Assembly: GCF_013394855.1 (NCBI RefSeq)
Contig: NZ_JABMLK010000002.1
Coordinates: forward strand, 620,001-684,000
Reading direction: 5' to 3'
Origin: Limnobaculum xujianqingii
GTDB lineage: Bacteria > Pseudomonadota > Gammaproteobacteria > Enterobacterales > Enterobacteriaceae
DNA length: 64,000 nt
The translations under genes and the position numbers were made by a program. Shown here in pieces: positions 9,390 to 16,913 of the stretch; the first letter of the stretch is position 1; each line of letters starts with the position of its first letter. The notes under the pieces were generated by a model that saw only the letters and a program-made list of their open reading frames with translations, did not search any database and was not told the origin of the DNA.

Positions 9390-9926
9390 CTAGTATTTAT
9401 CAGTCAGCAATCGTCTGGCGAGTGTTTCACTGCCTCCAACCAGATCTTTTAAATGGTTTAATTGAGTATTATCGTAGGCCTGAGTAAATGTAGCGACATC
9501 CAGAGCCAGTACTTTTCTAAATGCGATAACGGCTTCCGGACCTTTTTTCTCAGCCACTTCAACGCCATAACGATCAAGAACATCAAACATGGCTAATGGA
9601 TAGCGTACGGGTAAACCGATTCGAACATGTGCCATGCCGATACGAAGGCGGTCTAACGCATAATTTTTATCATAGTTACCGCAAAATAATTTCACAAACC
9701 ATTGCGCCAGAGTTCTTTTTAACGCATCCAGGTCGGTAATAAATTCTCTTGTCATCTCATGGGCTAACAGGCGATCGTAATATTCATCAACCATGCGTGC
9801 GGTGATAGCTTCGGCATCGCTTTGTAAACTTTGAAGTAGTTGGCACTCCTCAGTGGTAATGCATAATAGTGTGACCAGATCATCAACGATTTGCTCTTCC
9901 TTCACATTCCAGCTCATTTTTTCCAT
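9390..9926 (-). CDS. Free-standing protoglobin (globin-coupled-sensor haem domain)
   Basis: 178 residues, almost exactly the length of one protoglobin/sensor-globin domain. The strongest mark is RIGMAHVRIGLP around residues 95-106, the proximal-histidine block (H-x-x-I-G-L) of globin-coupled sensors, here His100. Helices before and after fit a globin fold (LLCITTEECQLLQSL; YDKNYALDRL). Such domains bind O2, NO or CO through haem b. There is no output domain, so it must pass its signal to a partner. Its start overlaps the stop of the roadblock gene by one base and has the ribosome site GGGGAG, pointing to a physical link with that roadblock protein. Confidence 0.82.
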   Translation of the reverse strand: MEKMSWNVKEEQIVDDLVTLLCITTEECQLLQSLQSDAEAITARMVDEYYDRLLAHEMTREFITDLDALKRTLAQWFVKLFCGNYDKNYALDRLRIGMAHVRIGLPVRYPLAMFDVLDRYGVEVAEKKGPEAVIAFRKVLALDVATFTQAYDNTQLNHLKDLVGGSETLARRLLTDKY

Positions 9927-10297
9927 TAGATTATCTCCCCGGCTAAAATGGTTTTAATTGCACGGGAAGTTACAATATTGAGAATGGCAATATTGCAATC
10001 ATTCGGTGCCACAATAGCCAGACAAAAATTTTGATTAAGTTTAAAAACAAAAATTCTTCCTGTTTTTCCCGCTAAGCTTAATTCAATGTTAGTACCAATA
10101 TTCAGCGAGGTACCGATGCGTGAAGATACACCAAGCATAGTGGCAACTTGTACCGCGACACGCTTAAGGTCAACTTCGATACCGTGATCGGTTTGTACGA
10201 TTAAGTCACCGTCTTTGGAACAAACCAGAATGGTATTTTTAACCGGAATACTGTCGCTTAAATTCTCAATGATTTTCTGCAATAATTCTGTTCTCAT
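9926..10297 (-). CDS. Roadblock/LC7-domain protein (third copy)
   Basis: 123 residues, a single roadblock/LC7 domain: an N-terminal helix (LLQKIIENLSDSI), the strand pair ILVCSKDGDLIVQTD, a central helix (VAVQVATMLGVSSRIG) and the strands RIFVFKLNQNFCLAIVAP. Roadblock domains dimerise and in bacteria act as GTPase-activating or scaffold partners of MglA-like GTPases. It is translationally coupled to the protoglobin gene. It is separate from the other two roadblock genes at 11372 and 12696. Confidence 0.8.
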   Translation of the reverse strand: MRTELLQKIIENLSDSIPVKNTILVCSKDGDLIVQTDHGIEVDLKRVAVQVATMLGVSSRIGTSLNIGTNIELSLAGKTGRIFVFKLNQNFCLAIVAPNDCNIAILNIVTSRAIKTILAGEII

Positions 10298-10333
10298 TTT
10301 TTTCTCAATATATCAGATGTGATTAATTTACAA

Positions 10334-10377
10334 GGAAAAATGCTATCTCCTGAACAGTATTATTTATGACAGGATAG
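10334..10377 (-). terminator. Imperfect hairpin with T5, possible attenuator inside the operon
   Basis: On the minus strand CTATCCTG and CAGGAGATAG pair with a two-base bulge across a 17-base loop, followed by CATTTTT. It lies in the 83-bp gap between tadV and the roadblock/protoglobin pair. A partial terminator here would lower expression of the genes beyond it. Confidence 0.35.
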
Positions 10378-10380
10378 TAT

Positions 10381-10800
10381 TTAAAACATGGGAGCAGTGA
10401 TTAAAAAATACCCTAAAGAGATAGCAATACCATAAGGGACGGTTACCTTTTTCTTTTTGTAGATACTGGTAATAATAATTGGAATGACTACAATCAATCC
10501 GGAGATAGCTGTCATCAATATAAAATTGAAAATTAATGAATCTGATAATGATAAAGAAAGTGCAAATATAAGCTTTATATCTCCGGCACCAAAAAAACCT
10601 AAAGCGCTTAATATGAATCCAATAAAAAGAATTAATAAAGGGAGGATGATTTCAGGTGTATCATATTTAATAATACCAATGAGTATTGATAAAATAGCAA
10701 CAGCAATAACGGTTTTGTTCTTAATGGTTCTACGGGTAATATCCGTATAGCAAGCATATAAAAGAAAAATATAATTAAATAATAGAATAGTTTTTATCAC
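10381..10800 (-). CDS. tadV: TadV/CpaA-type prepilin peptidase (A24 family)
   Basis: 139 residues from the GTG at 10800, which has AAGGTG five bases upstream; a GTG at 10806 is too close to that site. It is a small membrane protein with four or five helices and the two catalytic aspartates of type IV prepilin peptidases: one in YTDITRR near residue 20 and one in FGAGDIKL near residue 74. It lacks the N-terminal methyltransferase domain, as expected for TadV/CpaA. It cuts the leader of Flp and of TadE/TadF at the inner membrane. Its place in the middle of the accessory block, not beside flp, is unusual. Confidence 0.88.
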   Translation of the reverse strand: MIKTILLFNYIFLLYACYTDITRRTIKNKTVIAVAILSILIGIIKYDTPEIILPLLILFIGFILSALGFFGAGDIKLIFALSLSLSDSLIFNFILMTAISGLIVVIPIIITSIYKKKKVTVPYGIAISLGYFLITAPMF

Positions 10801-10819
10801 TAACACACCTTAGAGGATT

Positions 10820-11356
10820 TTACTGAAAAGACGATTTTTTCTTTCTCCTGTGTTTTTTATGCAGGGATTTAATTTTATCTAAACTCATTACCGGGGTTTT
10901 ATCAGGTATGTCATTGTCAAAAATAATTTCATTTTCCTCATGATATTGAGGCGCTGTGTCTTCATTTTTGGCAGAAATCGCCGGTTGCAGCTCTTCATCC
11001 TGAGGTGTCAGAGGGAAGTAGTCCTTTAGCCTGTTGAAATGAAAAATGATTCTTTCGTTTACTTTTTCTGTTCTGTCATAAAGTACGGGTTTTAAAGAGA
11101 TGGCCTCACTGATAATATCTGCCGCGGTTAATTCAATGGCGCTATGCCACAGCTGATCCAACACTTTATGTTCGATGCCAACAAATTCAGGTGTTAATGT
11201 GCTTTCTATATTATCTAATAAAATCTTATAGATAATTTGTTGATTTTCTATTAATTCATCTCTGTTATCGAGAATAGGATTAACCGCAATATAGGAGCAG
11301 CTAATATCTGCTGCACATAAACTTACTGCGAGCTTTTCTTTTAAAATTCGATCCAT
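10820..11356 (-). CDS. Unknown protein of the GTPase/roadblock block
   Basis: 178 residues, not recognised. The first 120 residues look mainly helical (IIYKILLDNIESTLTPEFVGIEHKVLDQLWHSAIELTAADIISEAISL). Residues about 120-155 are acidic, and the last 15 are strongly basic (HKKHRRKKKSSF). No signal peptide or membrane segment is seen, so it should be cytoplasmic. It has a good ribosome site (GGGAGAT) and lies 15 bp after one roadblock gene and 19 bp before tadV, so it is co-transcribed with the signalling genes. The basic tail could bind membrane lipid or nucleic acid; that is a guess. Confidence 0.75.
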   Translation of the reverse strand: MDRILKEKLAVSLCAADISCSYIAVNPILDNRDELIENQQIIYKILLDNIESTLTPEFVGIEHKVLDQLWHSAIELTAADIISEAISLKPVLYDRTEKVNERIIFHFNRLKDYFPLTPQDEELQPAISAKNEDTAPQYHEENEIIFDNDIPDKTPVMSLDKIKSLHKKHRRKKKSSFQ

Positions 11357-11371
11357 AGAAATATCTCCCGC

Positions 11372-11818
11372 TTAGTTTTCTGTCGTTTTATTACAAATCT
11401 CCGTTATTTCTGAAGAGAGCTTGCGTATCAGCCAAAATAGCTGACCTAAAGGTTCATTTTCAGCACTTACCAGGGTTAGCACTAATTCTGATTTAACATT
11501 TTGTACAATAAAGATCAGAATATTATTATGTTCTCCTTCTAAAGTGAGAAGACGCTGGCCGCCGGTTCCAATTTCCCTGAACATTGCAATACCAATTGAT
11601 AATATGGAACTGGTCATCGCTGCTAAACGTCTCATACTGGCACGATCTTGTTCTTCCAATACGGCTGCTACTTCAAAACCGTCAACGGTCGCTAAAAGCA
11701 TATTGGTCAGCCCGGGATGATCCTGAGCGAATTGCTCAATCGTTTTTTGAATTTCTGAACATTGTTCAGAGGTTAAACCAGAATAATTATTGACTATCCA
11801 GGTATCGGATATGGTCAT
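11372..11818 (-). CDS. Roadblock/LC7-domain protein, MglB-like (second copy)
   Basis: 148 residues. A roadblock domain covers about residues 20-130: an N-terminal helix (SEQCSEIQKTIEQFAQDHPGL), TNMLLATVDGFEVAAVL, a helix with MRRLAAMTSSILSIGIAMFREIG, and strands NILIFIVQNVKSELVLTLVS. This order is that of MglB/COG2018 proteins, which are GTPase-activating partners of Ras-like bacterial GTPases. The ATG overlaps the stop of the GTPase gene (ATGA), so the two proteins are made together and are very likely partners. Confidence 0.85.
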   Translation of the reverse strand: MTISDTWIVNNYSGLTSEQCSEIQKTIEQFAQDHPGLTNMLLATVDGFEVAAVLEEQDRASMRRLAAMTSSILSIGIAMFREIGTGGQRLLTLEGEHNNILIFIVQNVKSELVLTLVSAENEPLGQLFWLIRKLSSEITEICNKTTEN

Positions 11819-12381
11819 GATTGTTTTGCCTCATCGTGATTATCGATAGATCTCTCTAAATGACGCGACATGACTCTCAGCAATAACATGACACTGGTCG
11901 GATCTCGTGCATCAACATTGATAACAGGGAGAGAAAGTCCCATATCGCGTAATAATTGTTCGTAGCTGTTTTTATCGGGGTAGGGAGCAAGATCGGTTTT
12001 AACAATACCCAGTATTGCCACTGAGTTTCCTTCTGTCAGCCGTGAATGAAAGGCGTTCAGATAGCTTTTTAGTTCACCAAAAGGGTCGCTACGGCTGTTA
12101 TCTGACAGGAAAATAATGCCAACGGTTCCTTTACCCAAAATATCCCACATAAAAGAGAAGCGTTCCTGACCGGGCGTTCCATATAGTCGTAGCAAATTAG
12201 TCTGACCGGGCAGGGTAACTTCGCCGTAATCCAGCCCAACCGTGGTGACCTCTTTGTTATAGTTTGCTAAATCGGTATTAGTTACATCCGTTGTTACCGT
12301 ACTAATTTCGCTGACGCTGGCAATAGCTGTGGTTTTACCAGAGCCACTACAGCCAACAAACATAACTTTGAAATCTCTCAT
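11815..12381 (-). CDS. Ras-like small GTPase (MglA/COG2229 type)
   Basis: 188 residues, one GTPase domain. The P-loop is GCSGSGKT at residues 10-17. A switch I threonine lies in VTTVGLDYG. The switch II region is LYGTPGQERFSFMW, where the usual Asp of DxxG is replaced, as in MglA and COG2229 proteins. The base-recognition motif is GIVKTDLAP. Such GTPases in other bacteria set cell polarity of motility machines and work with roadblock proteins. It overlaps the upstream 85-residue gene and the downstream roadblock gene by four bases each. Confidence 0.87.
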   Translation of the reverse strand: MRDFKVMFVGCSGSGKTTAIASVSEISTVTTDVTNTDLANYNKEVTTVGLDYGEVTLPGQTNLLRLYGTPGQERFSFMWDILGKGTVGIIFLSDNSRSDPFGELKSYLNAFHSRLTEGNSVAILGIVKTDLAPYPDKNSYEQLLRDMGLSLPVINVDARDPTSVMLLLRVMSRHLERSIDNHDEAKQS

Positions 12382-12635
12382 TTTTGGGCTGACCCTTTAT
12401 ATAATCGTCGAAATAACGCGGACAATATGCCGGACTTCTCTTTTTGGGGGAGGTCTGTTTCATCATCGTTGTTTTCTGCAGAGGTATTCTCTTCAATACG
12501 AATATTAACAATATCGTTATTCATTAAGTTAACCTCTGAATATCCTTCTTTTATCCGATCGTTGGGGGCTTCAGGCATCGATATCGTCGGTGATATAAGT
12601 GAGGCATCAGTTACGGATATCTCTTCCTGAGCCAC
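12378..12635 (-). CDS. Small acidic unknown protein upstream of the GTPase
   Basis: 85 residues from a GTG at 12635; the frame is open back to the stop of the roadblock gene at 12696, so a CTG start at 12665 or another non-ATG start is possible. The sequence is acidic and low in order (IEENTSAENNDDETDLP), with a short amphipathic basic C-terminus (SGILSALFRRLYKGSAQK). I do not recognise it. It overlaps the GTPase by four bases. A 9-bp hairpin just upstream hides the best ribosome-binding sequence. The C-terminal helix might be a membrane or partner-binding tail. Confidence 0.55.
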   Translation of the reverse strand: MAQEEISVTDASLISPTISMPEAPNDRIKEGYSEVNLMNNDIVNIRIEENTSAENNDDETDLPQKEKSGILSALFRRLYKGSAQK

Positions 12636-12649
12636 TGGTGCTGTAGGCT

Positions 12650-12673
12650 GAGGTAGCCCGGCCAGGCTACCTC
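12650..12673 (-). promoter_or_regulatory. Hairpin covering a GGAGGT ribosome site
   Basis: GAGGTAGCC and GGCTACCTC form a perfect 9-bp stem with a six-base loop in the 60-bp gap between a roadblock gene and the 85-residue gene. On the mRNA the 5' arm contains the only strong Shine-Dalgarno sequence of the gap (GGGAGGT), so the structure could limit translation of the next gene and of the GTPase coupled to it. Confidence 0.5.
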
Positions 12674-12695
12674 CCGCTCCAGATTCATCAAACGT

Positions 12696-13058
12696 TCAGA
12701 TATCCTGGATGGTTGATTCGAAGTCGCTAACTTTGCGTCTGGCTAACGCTAAATTAGAATTCCGAACATCGAGCACTAAATAGATAAATATTCCCTCCAC
12801 TGAGTGGAGAGGTTTAATAATGTGATATTGCTTTTCCAGAGTAATAAGAATATCTGAGACCTTATCGTTGAGGCCTAATAAGTTGATGGTTTTCAGTTTT
12901 GCGCGTAATACATCAGTATTACCTGCGGCGGCTATTTCAATATCGACGCCAGAACCCGCTGAAGCTAAGAGCATACCATTTTTGCTATCAACCATTGCTG
13001 CACATAATGAACCATCAATATCTAGCAGTTCTTTAATTTTTTCATTCAAATTTGCCAT
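12696..13058 (-). CDS. Roadblock/LC7-like protein (first copy)
   Basis: 120 residues with the roadblock order of elements: helix (LNEKIKELLDI), CAAMVDSKNGMLLASAG, helix (IAAAGNTDVLRAKLKTINLLG), then VSDILITLEKQYHIIKPL and IFIYLVLDVRNSNLALARR. The family assignment rests on this pattern and size. It is the first gene of the signalling block as transcribed after the 152-residue unknown gene. Ribosome site GAAAGG precedes the ATG. Confidence 0.7.
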   Translation of the reverse strand: MANLNEKIKELLDIDGSLCAAMVDSKNGMLLASAGSGVDIEIAAAGNTDVLRAKLKTINLLGLNDKVSDILITLEKQYHIIKPLHSVEGIFIYLVLDVRNSNLALARRKVSDFESTIQDI

Positions 13059-13106
13059 TACTAATTTCCTTTCTCTTAACTTTAATTATAAAAAATGAAG
13101 GTGTTT

Positions 13107-13565
13107 CTATACGGCATGTAATTCATGCAAAATTTCAACGACACTCGAAAGTAACTGGTTATCAATCGATAATCCGTTAACATGTACATGAATAACTTGT
13201 GTCCAGGGTGCAGTTCCTGGGGTATAACAATTAACCACGATATGTACTTCGGAATTAAGACAGACCTCCTCATCAACAGATGACTGAATAATATATTTAT
13301 CTCCAATTTTAAAAGGTTTTGAGCCAGGGGCTACCGTCTCAGTTAATACTAACGGAGCAAAAACTTTGAGCACTGAAATATCAATTAATGATTTATTTGC
13401 ATTCAAGACCGTTAAAGGTGAAGCATGGCTATCATCTAAAGAACCATCAAAATTAGTATCAGGCATTTTAGTGAAGGCTTTAATTGCCCCATCAGCGCCA
13501 ACGCCAATAAATTTTGTTGTTTCCGGAACCCTAACTAAAACACCCCTGTATTCATAAATTTTCAT
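13107..13565 (-). CDS. Unknown protein after tadD
   Basis: 152 residues, not recognised. It appears mostly beta-strand, with YRGVLVRVPETTKFIGVGADGAIKAF, a DTNFDGSLDDS stretch resembling a calcium-binding or acidic loop, and a VIHVHVNGLSIDNQLLSSVVEIL helix near the end. No signal peptide or membrane segment is seen. It begins the run of accessory genes, 23 bp after tadD and 48 bp before the first roadblock gene, so a link with the GTPase module is likely from context only. Confidence 0.7.
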   Translation of the reverse strand: MKIYEYRGVLVRVPETTKFIGVGADGAIKAFTKMPDTNFDGSLDDSHASPLTVLNANKSLIDISVLKVFAPLVLTETVAPGSKPFKIGDKYIIQSSVDEEVCLNSEVHIVVNCYTPGTAPWTQVIHVHVNGLSIDNQLLSSVVEILHELHAV

Positions 13566-13588
13566 AAAAACTCGCGATTAAAGTGTTG

Positions 13589-15166
13589 TCATGTAAAATC
13601 AAAAACAAGCCGTTCCTTTTTGTTTTTCTCTGCGGGAATTTTAAATATATTCACTTTCATATCTCTTATGAAATGAAAGGTAATTAATAGTGAGTCTTCT
13701 TCTTTCTGTTCAATACTTATCTTTTTAATATCTCTGTGTGTATTACCGATATGTCTGGTTATTTTAGATAAAACATTTGGTATGTTATTTCCCTGGCGAG
13801 TGTTGCTGAGAATGACTTGTAATGTGGTATTTTCATTTTGAGCTACTTTCTCAAACTGTATATTTCTCAGGGATTCCAGTGTCAGACGCGAGAAGCCAGC
13901 ATGGGTGCCAAAACGCGCATTTGTCACTTCATTAATATTTCCCGTTTTGTTCCGATTAATCGGCGAGATTGATGGGGTAATAGTATTCGTGACGCTGCTT
14001 GTGCTAACACTTAGCCCGGACATGATCGGCGGCGGCTGGACCAGTTTTTCTATTGCCTGCGTATCCAAAGGTTTAATCTGAGACGATGTATTGGTTACTG
14101 ATACGGGCGATTCCACTGTTTTTGTCGCAATGGTAGCCTGTTGTGGCCCTGTAACGGGTGAGCTTAGCTTCGAAATAGGTGCTGGTGTTTTAGCGGCTAA
14201 AGAAGGCGTAGCTTTGGATGTAACACTCTCCTTTTTGGGTTCTGTCACTGGCGAGCTTAGCGTCTGGATTTCAGATATTGCAGATGGTGACGTTTTGGTT
14301 GCTATTGCTTGCTGCTCTAATACCGGAAAAGGAGGGACTGTGGTACTTGTCAGTGATTCTGGTGGTGTTTCCTCTGCGGAAATCAGGGCTGTTGTCGTAT
14401 CGAGAGATATCATCTCGGTATCGTTACGCTTAACGCGTGTTACGGTACTCATTAATTCAGAAATTAATTGTTCCGGTCTTTCACTTAAGCCATTTACGCG
14501 AATTAAATTGTCTGCTTCTTCATAATTGTCCATTTTGACTAATACAAAGACCAGATTATGTATTATCGAAGGTGTACTGTGCCCTCTGAGATATAACGGC
14601 ATAAGATAACTATAAGCCTGTTGGTGTTTTTCCTTAAGGATCATCAACATAGCCAGATTGTTGACCACCTGCTCTTCCGGAACAAACAGCGCTCGGGCGG
14701 TATTAAATGATTGGTAAGCGGCATTAAACTCACCTTGCTGTGCCTGAAGCACACCCAGCATGTTATAGGCTTCACCATTTTTGGCATTCAATTTTAGTGC
14801 CGCAGTAATGGCTATCAGAGCTTGCTGATCTTTACCGGTAGCACTCAGGTTTTTAGCCTGTAACAGGTAGACTTTGTCGTTGGGTTTATTCTCAATTAAG
14901 GGTTCAAGGTAATGCAGTGAGGAATCATAATCACCCACAAGGTTGTAATATTCAGCTAATTTAAAGCGAACAGTAGGATCTTCTTTACGGCTTAATTTCT
15001 CACGATAGAGTTTTAATAAACCCTGATAATTATTGACCTTGGTGAGGATATATTCCTGTTCTTTTTCATTCAGCTGATTTTCACCCTGTAAACTCCTCTG
15101 ACAGCCAGGAAGAAGTAATATACAAAACGTAACGCATACAATATTTCTGATTATGTAGTAGACCAC
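13589..15166 (-). CDS. tadD: TadD-like TPR lipoprotein with AMIN-like C-terminus
   Basis: 525 residues, about twice the length of usual TadD. The N-terminus is a lipoprotein signal (CILLLPGC, lipid site near Cys22). Residues about 50-250 hold TPR repeats (EAYNMLGVLQAQQGEFNAAY). Residues about 255-410 are a Pro/Ser/Thr-rich linker. The last 100 residues (from RFGTHAGFSRLTLE to ERLVFDF) have the shape of an AMIN domain. TadD is a pilotin-like protein that helps the secretin assemble. The GTG start has AAGGATGG upstream and lies inside tadC, overlapping it by 16 bases. Confidence 0.8.
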   Translation of the reverse strand: MVYYIIRNIVCVTFCILLLPGCQRSLQGENQLNEKEQEYILTKVNNYQGLLKLYREKLSRKEDPTVRFKLAEYYNLVGDYDSSLHYLEPLIENKPNDKVYLLQAKNLSATGKDQQALIAITAALKLNAKNGEAYNMLGVLQAQQGEFNAAYQSFNTARALFVPEEQVVNNLAMLMILKEKHQQAYSYLMPLYLRGHSTPSIIHNLVFVLVKMDNYEEADNLIRVNGLSERPEQLISELMSTVTRVKRNDTEMISLDTTTALISAEETPPESLTSTTVPPFPVLEQQAIATKTSPSAISEIQTLSSPVTEPKKESVTSKATPSLAAKTPAPISKLSSPVTGPQQATIATKTVESPVSVTNTSSQIKPLDTQAIEKLVQPPPIMSGLSVSTSSVTNTITPSISPINRNKTGNINEVTNARFGTHAGFSRLTLESLRNIQFEKVAQNENTTLQVILSNTRQGNNIPNVLSKITRHIGNTHRDIKKISIEQKEEDSLLITFHFIRDMKVNIFKIPAEKNKKERLVFDFT

Positions 15167-16002
15167 AGTGCCACCATCCTTATAAATCCAGGGCCGCCAA
15201 CCAGTGCTAAAATAGGGAACATAATAAATACGATCATCGGTAATGACATTTTTGCAGCCAGACTTGATACTTTTTCATCTATGGCAAGTAATTGCATTTC
15301 TCGCATTTCTTTCGAGAGATCTAACAGAACCATATAAACAGAAGAGCCAAATTTAATACTTTGCTGTAATGTGGAAGCCAGCATCCTTACTTCCTGACTG
15401 GGTACTTCTTCATTAAGCATATCCAATGCCTCTGACATTCCACTGACTTCCATTTTCATAATAACGCGTGTTAATAAAACAGAAATGTCCGGATTAATTG
15501 TGGCTGTATTAATAGCAAGGTAGCGAATAGCATTTTCAATTGTCATGCCGGACTGAACGCATACGGCCATCATGTCAATAACAAATGGCAAATCTTCAGA
15601 AATTCTTTTTACCCGTGATTTAATGATCATGTTCTTGATCTTATTGGGTAGTAAAATAATGGAAGCAATAAATATAAATAATATTAATGTTTTCATTATT
15701 TGAGATAAAACGACTATTTTTAAAGACTCTAATATTTGTACGGTTAAAACAACAAAGATTATTGCCAGTGCTTTAAACAGCATATTTTTATCAAGCATTG
15801 CAGCAAACACAACGCCTTTACTGCTTTTTCTTAGTAATCGTTCTGTGGGTGAATCGTCTTTTTTTTGCGTAACGGAGGGAGCTGCAGAATCAGTGGAGAT
15901 TTCCAGCATTTTTTTAACTGAATCTTTTCTTTTTTCTTTATACAGATGTTGTGTAATACCAATAATACCGATTAAGAATAGCAATGCCAGTATATAAGCC
16001 AT
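15151..16002 (-). CDS. tadC: TadC, inner-membrane platform protein
   Basis: 283 residues with a T2SSF/TadC domain: membrane segments near the N-terminus and middle, the cytoplasmic helices ISEDLPFVIDMMAVCVQSGMTIENAIRYL, and a C-terminal pair of membrane helices (LPMIVFIMFPILALVGGPGF). With TadB it forms the platform on which the TadA ATPase works. It begins eight bases after tadB and overlaps tadD. Confidence 0.88.
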   Translation of the reverse strand: MAYILALLFLIGIIGITQHLYKEKRKDSVKKMLEISTDSAAPSVTQKKDDSPTERLLRKSSKGVVFAAMLDKNMLFKALAIIFVVLTVQILESLKIVVLSQIMKTLILFIFIASIILLPNKIKNMIIKSRVKRISEDLPFVIDMMAVCVQSGMTIENAIRYLAINTATINPDISVLLTRVIMKMEVSGMSEALDMLNEEVPSQEVRMLASTLQQSIKFGSSVYMVLLDLSKEMREMQLLAIDEKVSSLAAKMSLPMIVFIMFPILALVGGPGFIRMVALWSTT

Positions 16003-16010
16003 AATATCAC

Positions 16011-16913
16011 CTAGATTTTATTCATCATCGACCAAACACAAAAAAGACCAAATAGTTCACTCGCTATGCAGTAATAAAGAATCATGCGTCCGGTAGGATC
16101 GTTTAGCAGAATGTCAAAGTTTTCCGGGCTGAGAAATTTAAGGAAGAAGAAGCCAATAGGAATCATGACCAGTATTTTAATTGATGCTCTTGGCTCTGCG
16201 GTTTTTGCATATTTTTTCCGGTACATAATCCGGGCATTGGAAATAAGTTTGCTCAGGCGGCTAATGACTTCTTTAACTTCACCACCGCCTTTCATATTAA
16301 TTAATACCGCAATAATAAAGAAAAAATATTCACGATAAAAAAGGCGCTGGTAAGAGTCCATAAAAACGCGTTCTACATCTTCACCGATCTCTAATCGTTG
16401 AGAGACAATTTTGAACTCATCGCCCACGATACCTTCTATTTTTTGTCCGCACTGCTCAATAGCGTGCAGTAAGGAGTTTCCGGCACTGACTGAGCTGTTA
16501 ATAATATTCAGGGCTTCGGCGAATCCCTCCTCAAACTCCAGTCTTGTTGCCTTTTTACTACGTAAATACAAACCATAAAGAGTTATAACAGCAAGTACCG
16601 GTAAAAAAATCTCAGTACTTATCCTGATATATTGATTATTGATAACCAGGCCACTAATTAATACGATAAAAAGAATAAGCGTATGTTTGAGGGTGACAGA
16701 TTTATTTTTACCTTTTATATGGCGATAAAAATCATTCCATATATTGGTTATCGCCATACCATAACTATATCCACTCAGCTTTTCGCCAAATGTAATATTG
16801 GTTGAAAACGATTCAATATAATTAAGGCGTTTTAGTCTCTTACTCTGTCGATAATATAAGGTTATGTGAATAATGCCGAGTACAAGCAGGATAGCGAAAA
16901 AAAGTGCAATCAT
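16011..16913 (-). CDS. tadB: TadB, inner-membrane platform protein
   Basis: 300 residues with the T2SSF/TadB domain. FEEGFAEALNIINSSVSAGNSLLHAIEQCG is the typical cytoplasmic helical repeat, flanked by membrane helices at about residues 1-15, 90-130, 245-265 and 275-298. It overlaps the ATPase gene tadA by four bases (ATGA). Confidence 0.88.
   Translation of the reverse strand: MIALFFAILLVLGIIHITLYYRQSKRLKRLNYIESFSTNITFGEKLSGYSYGMAITNIWNDFYRHIKGKNKSVTLKHTLILFIVLISGLVINNQYIRISTEIFLPVLAVITLYGLYLRSKKATRLEFEEGFAEALNIINSSVSAGNSLLHAIEQCGQKIEGIVGDEFKIVSQRLEIGEDVERVFMDSYQRLFYREYFFFIIAVLINMKGGGEVKEVISRLSKLISNARIMYRKKYAKTAEPRASIKILVMIPIGFFFLKFLSPENFDILLNDPTGRMILYYCIASELFGLFCVWSMMNKI

Noticed and set aside
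14091..14525. 144-codon plus-strand frame opposite tadD
   Set aside because: It is the antisense of the low-complexity Pro/Ser/Thr linker of tadD; a shadow.
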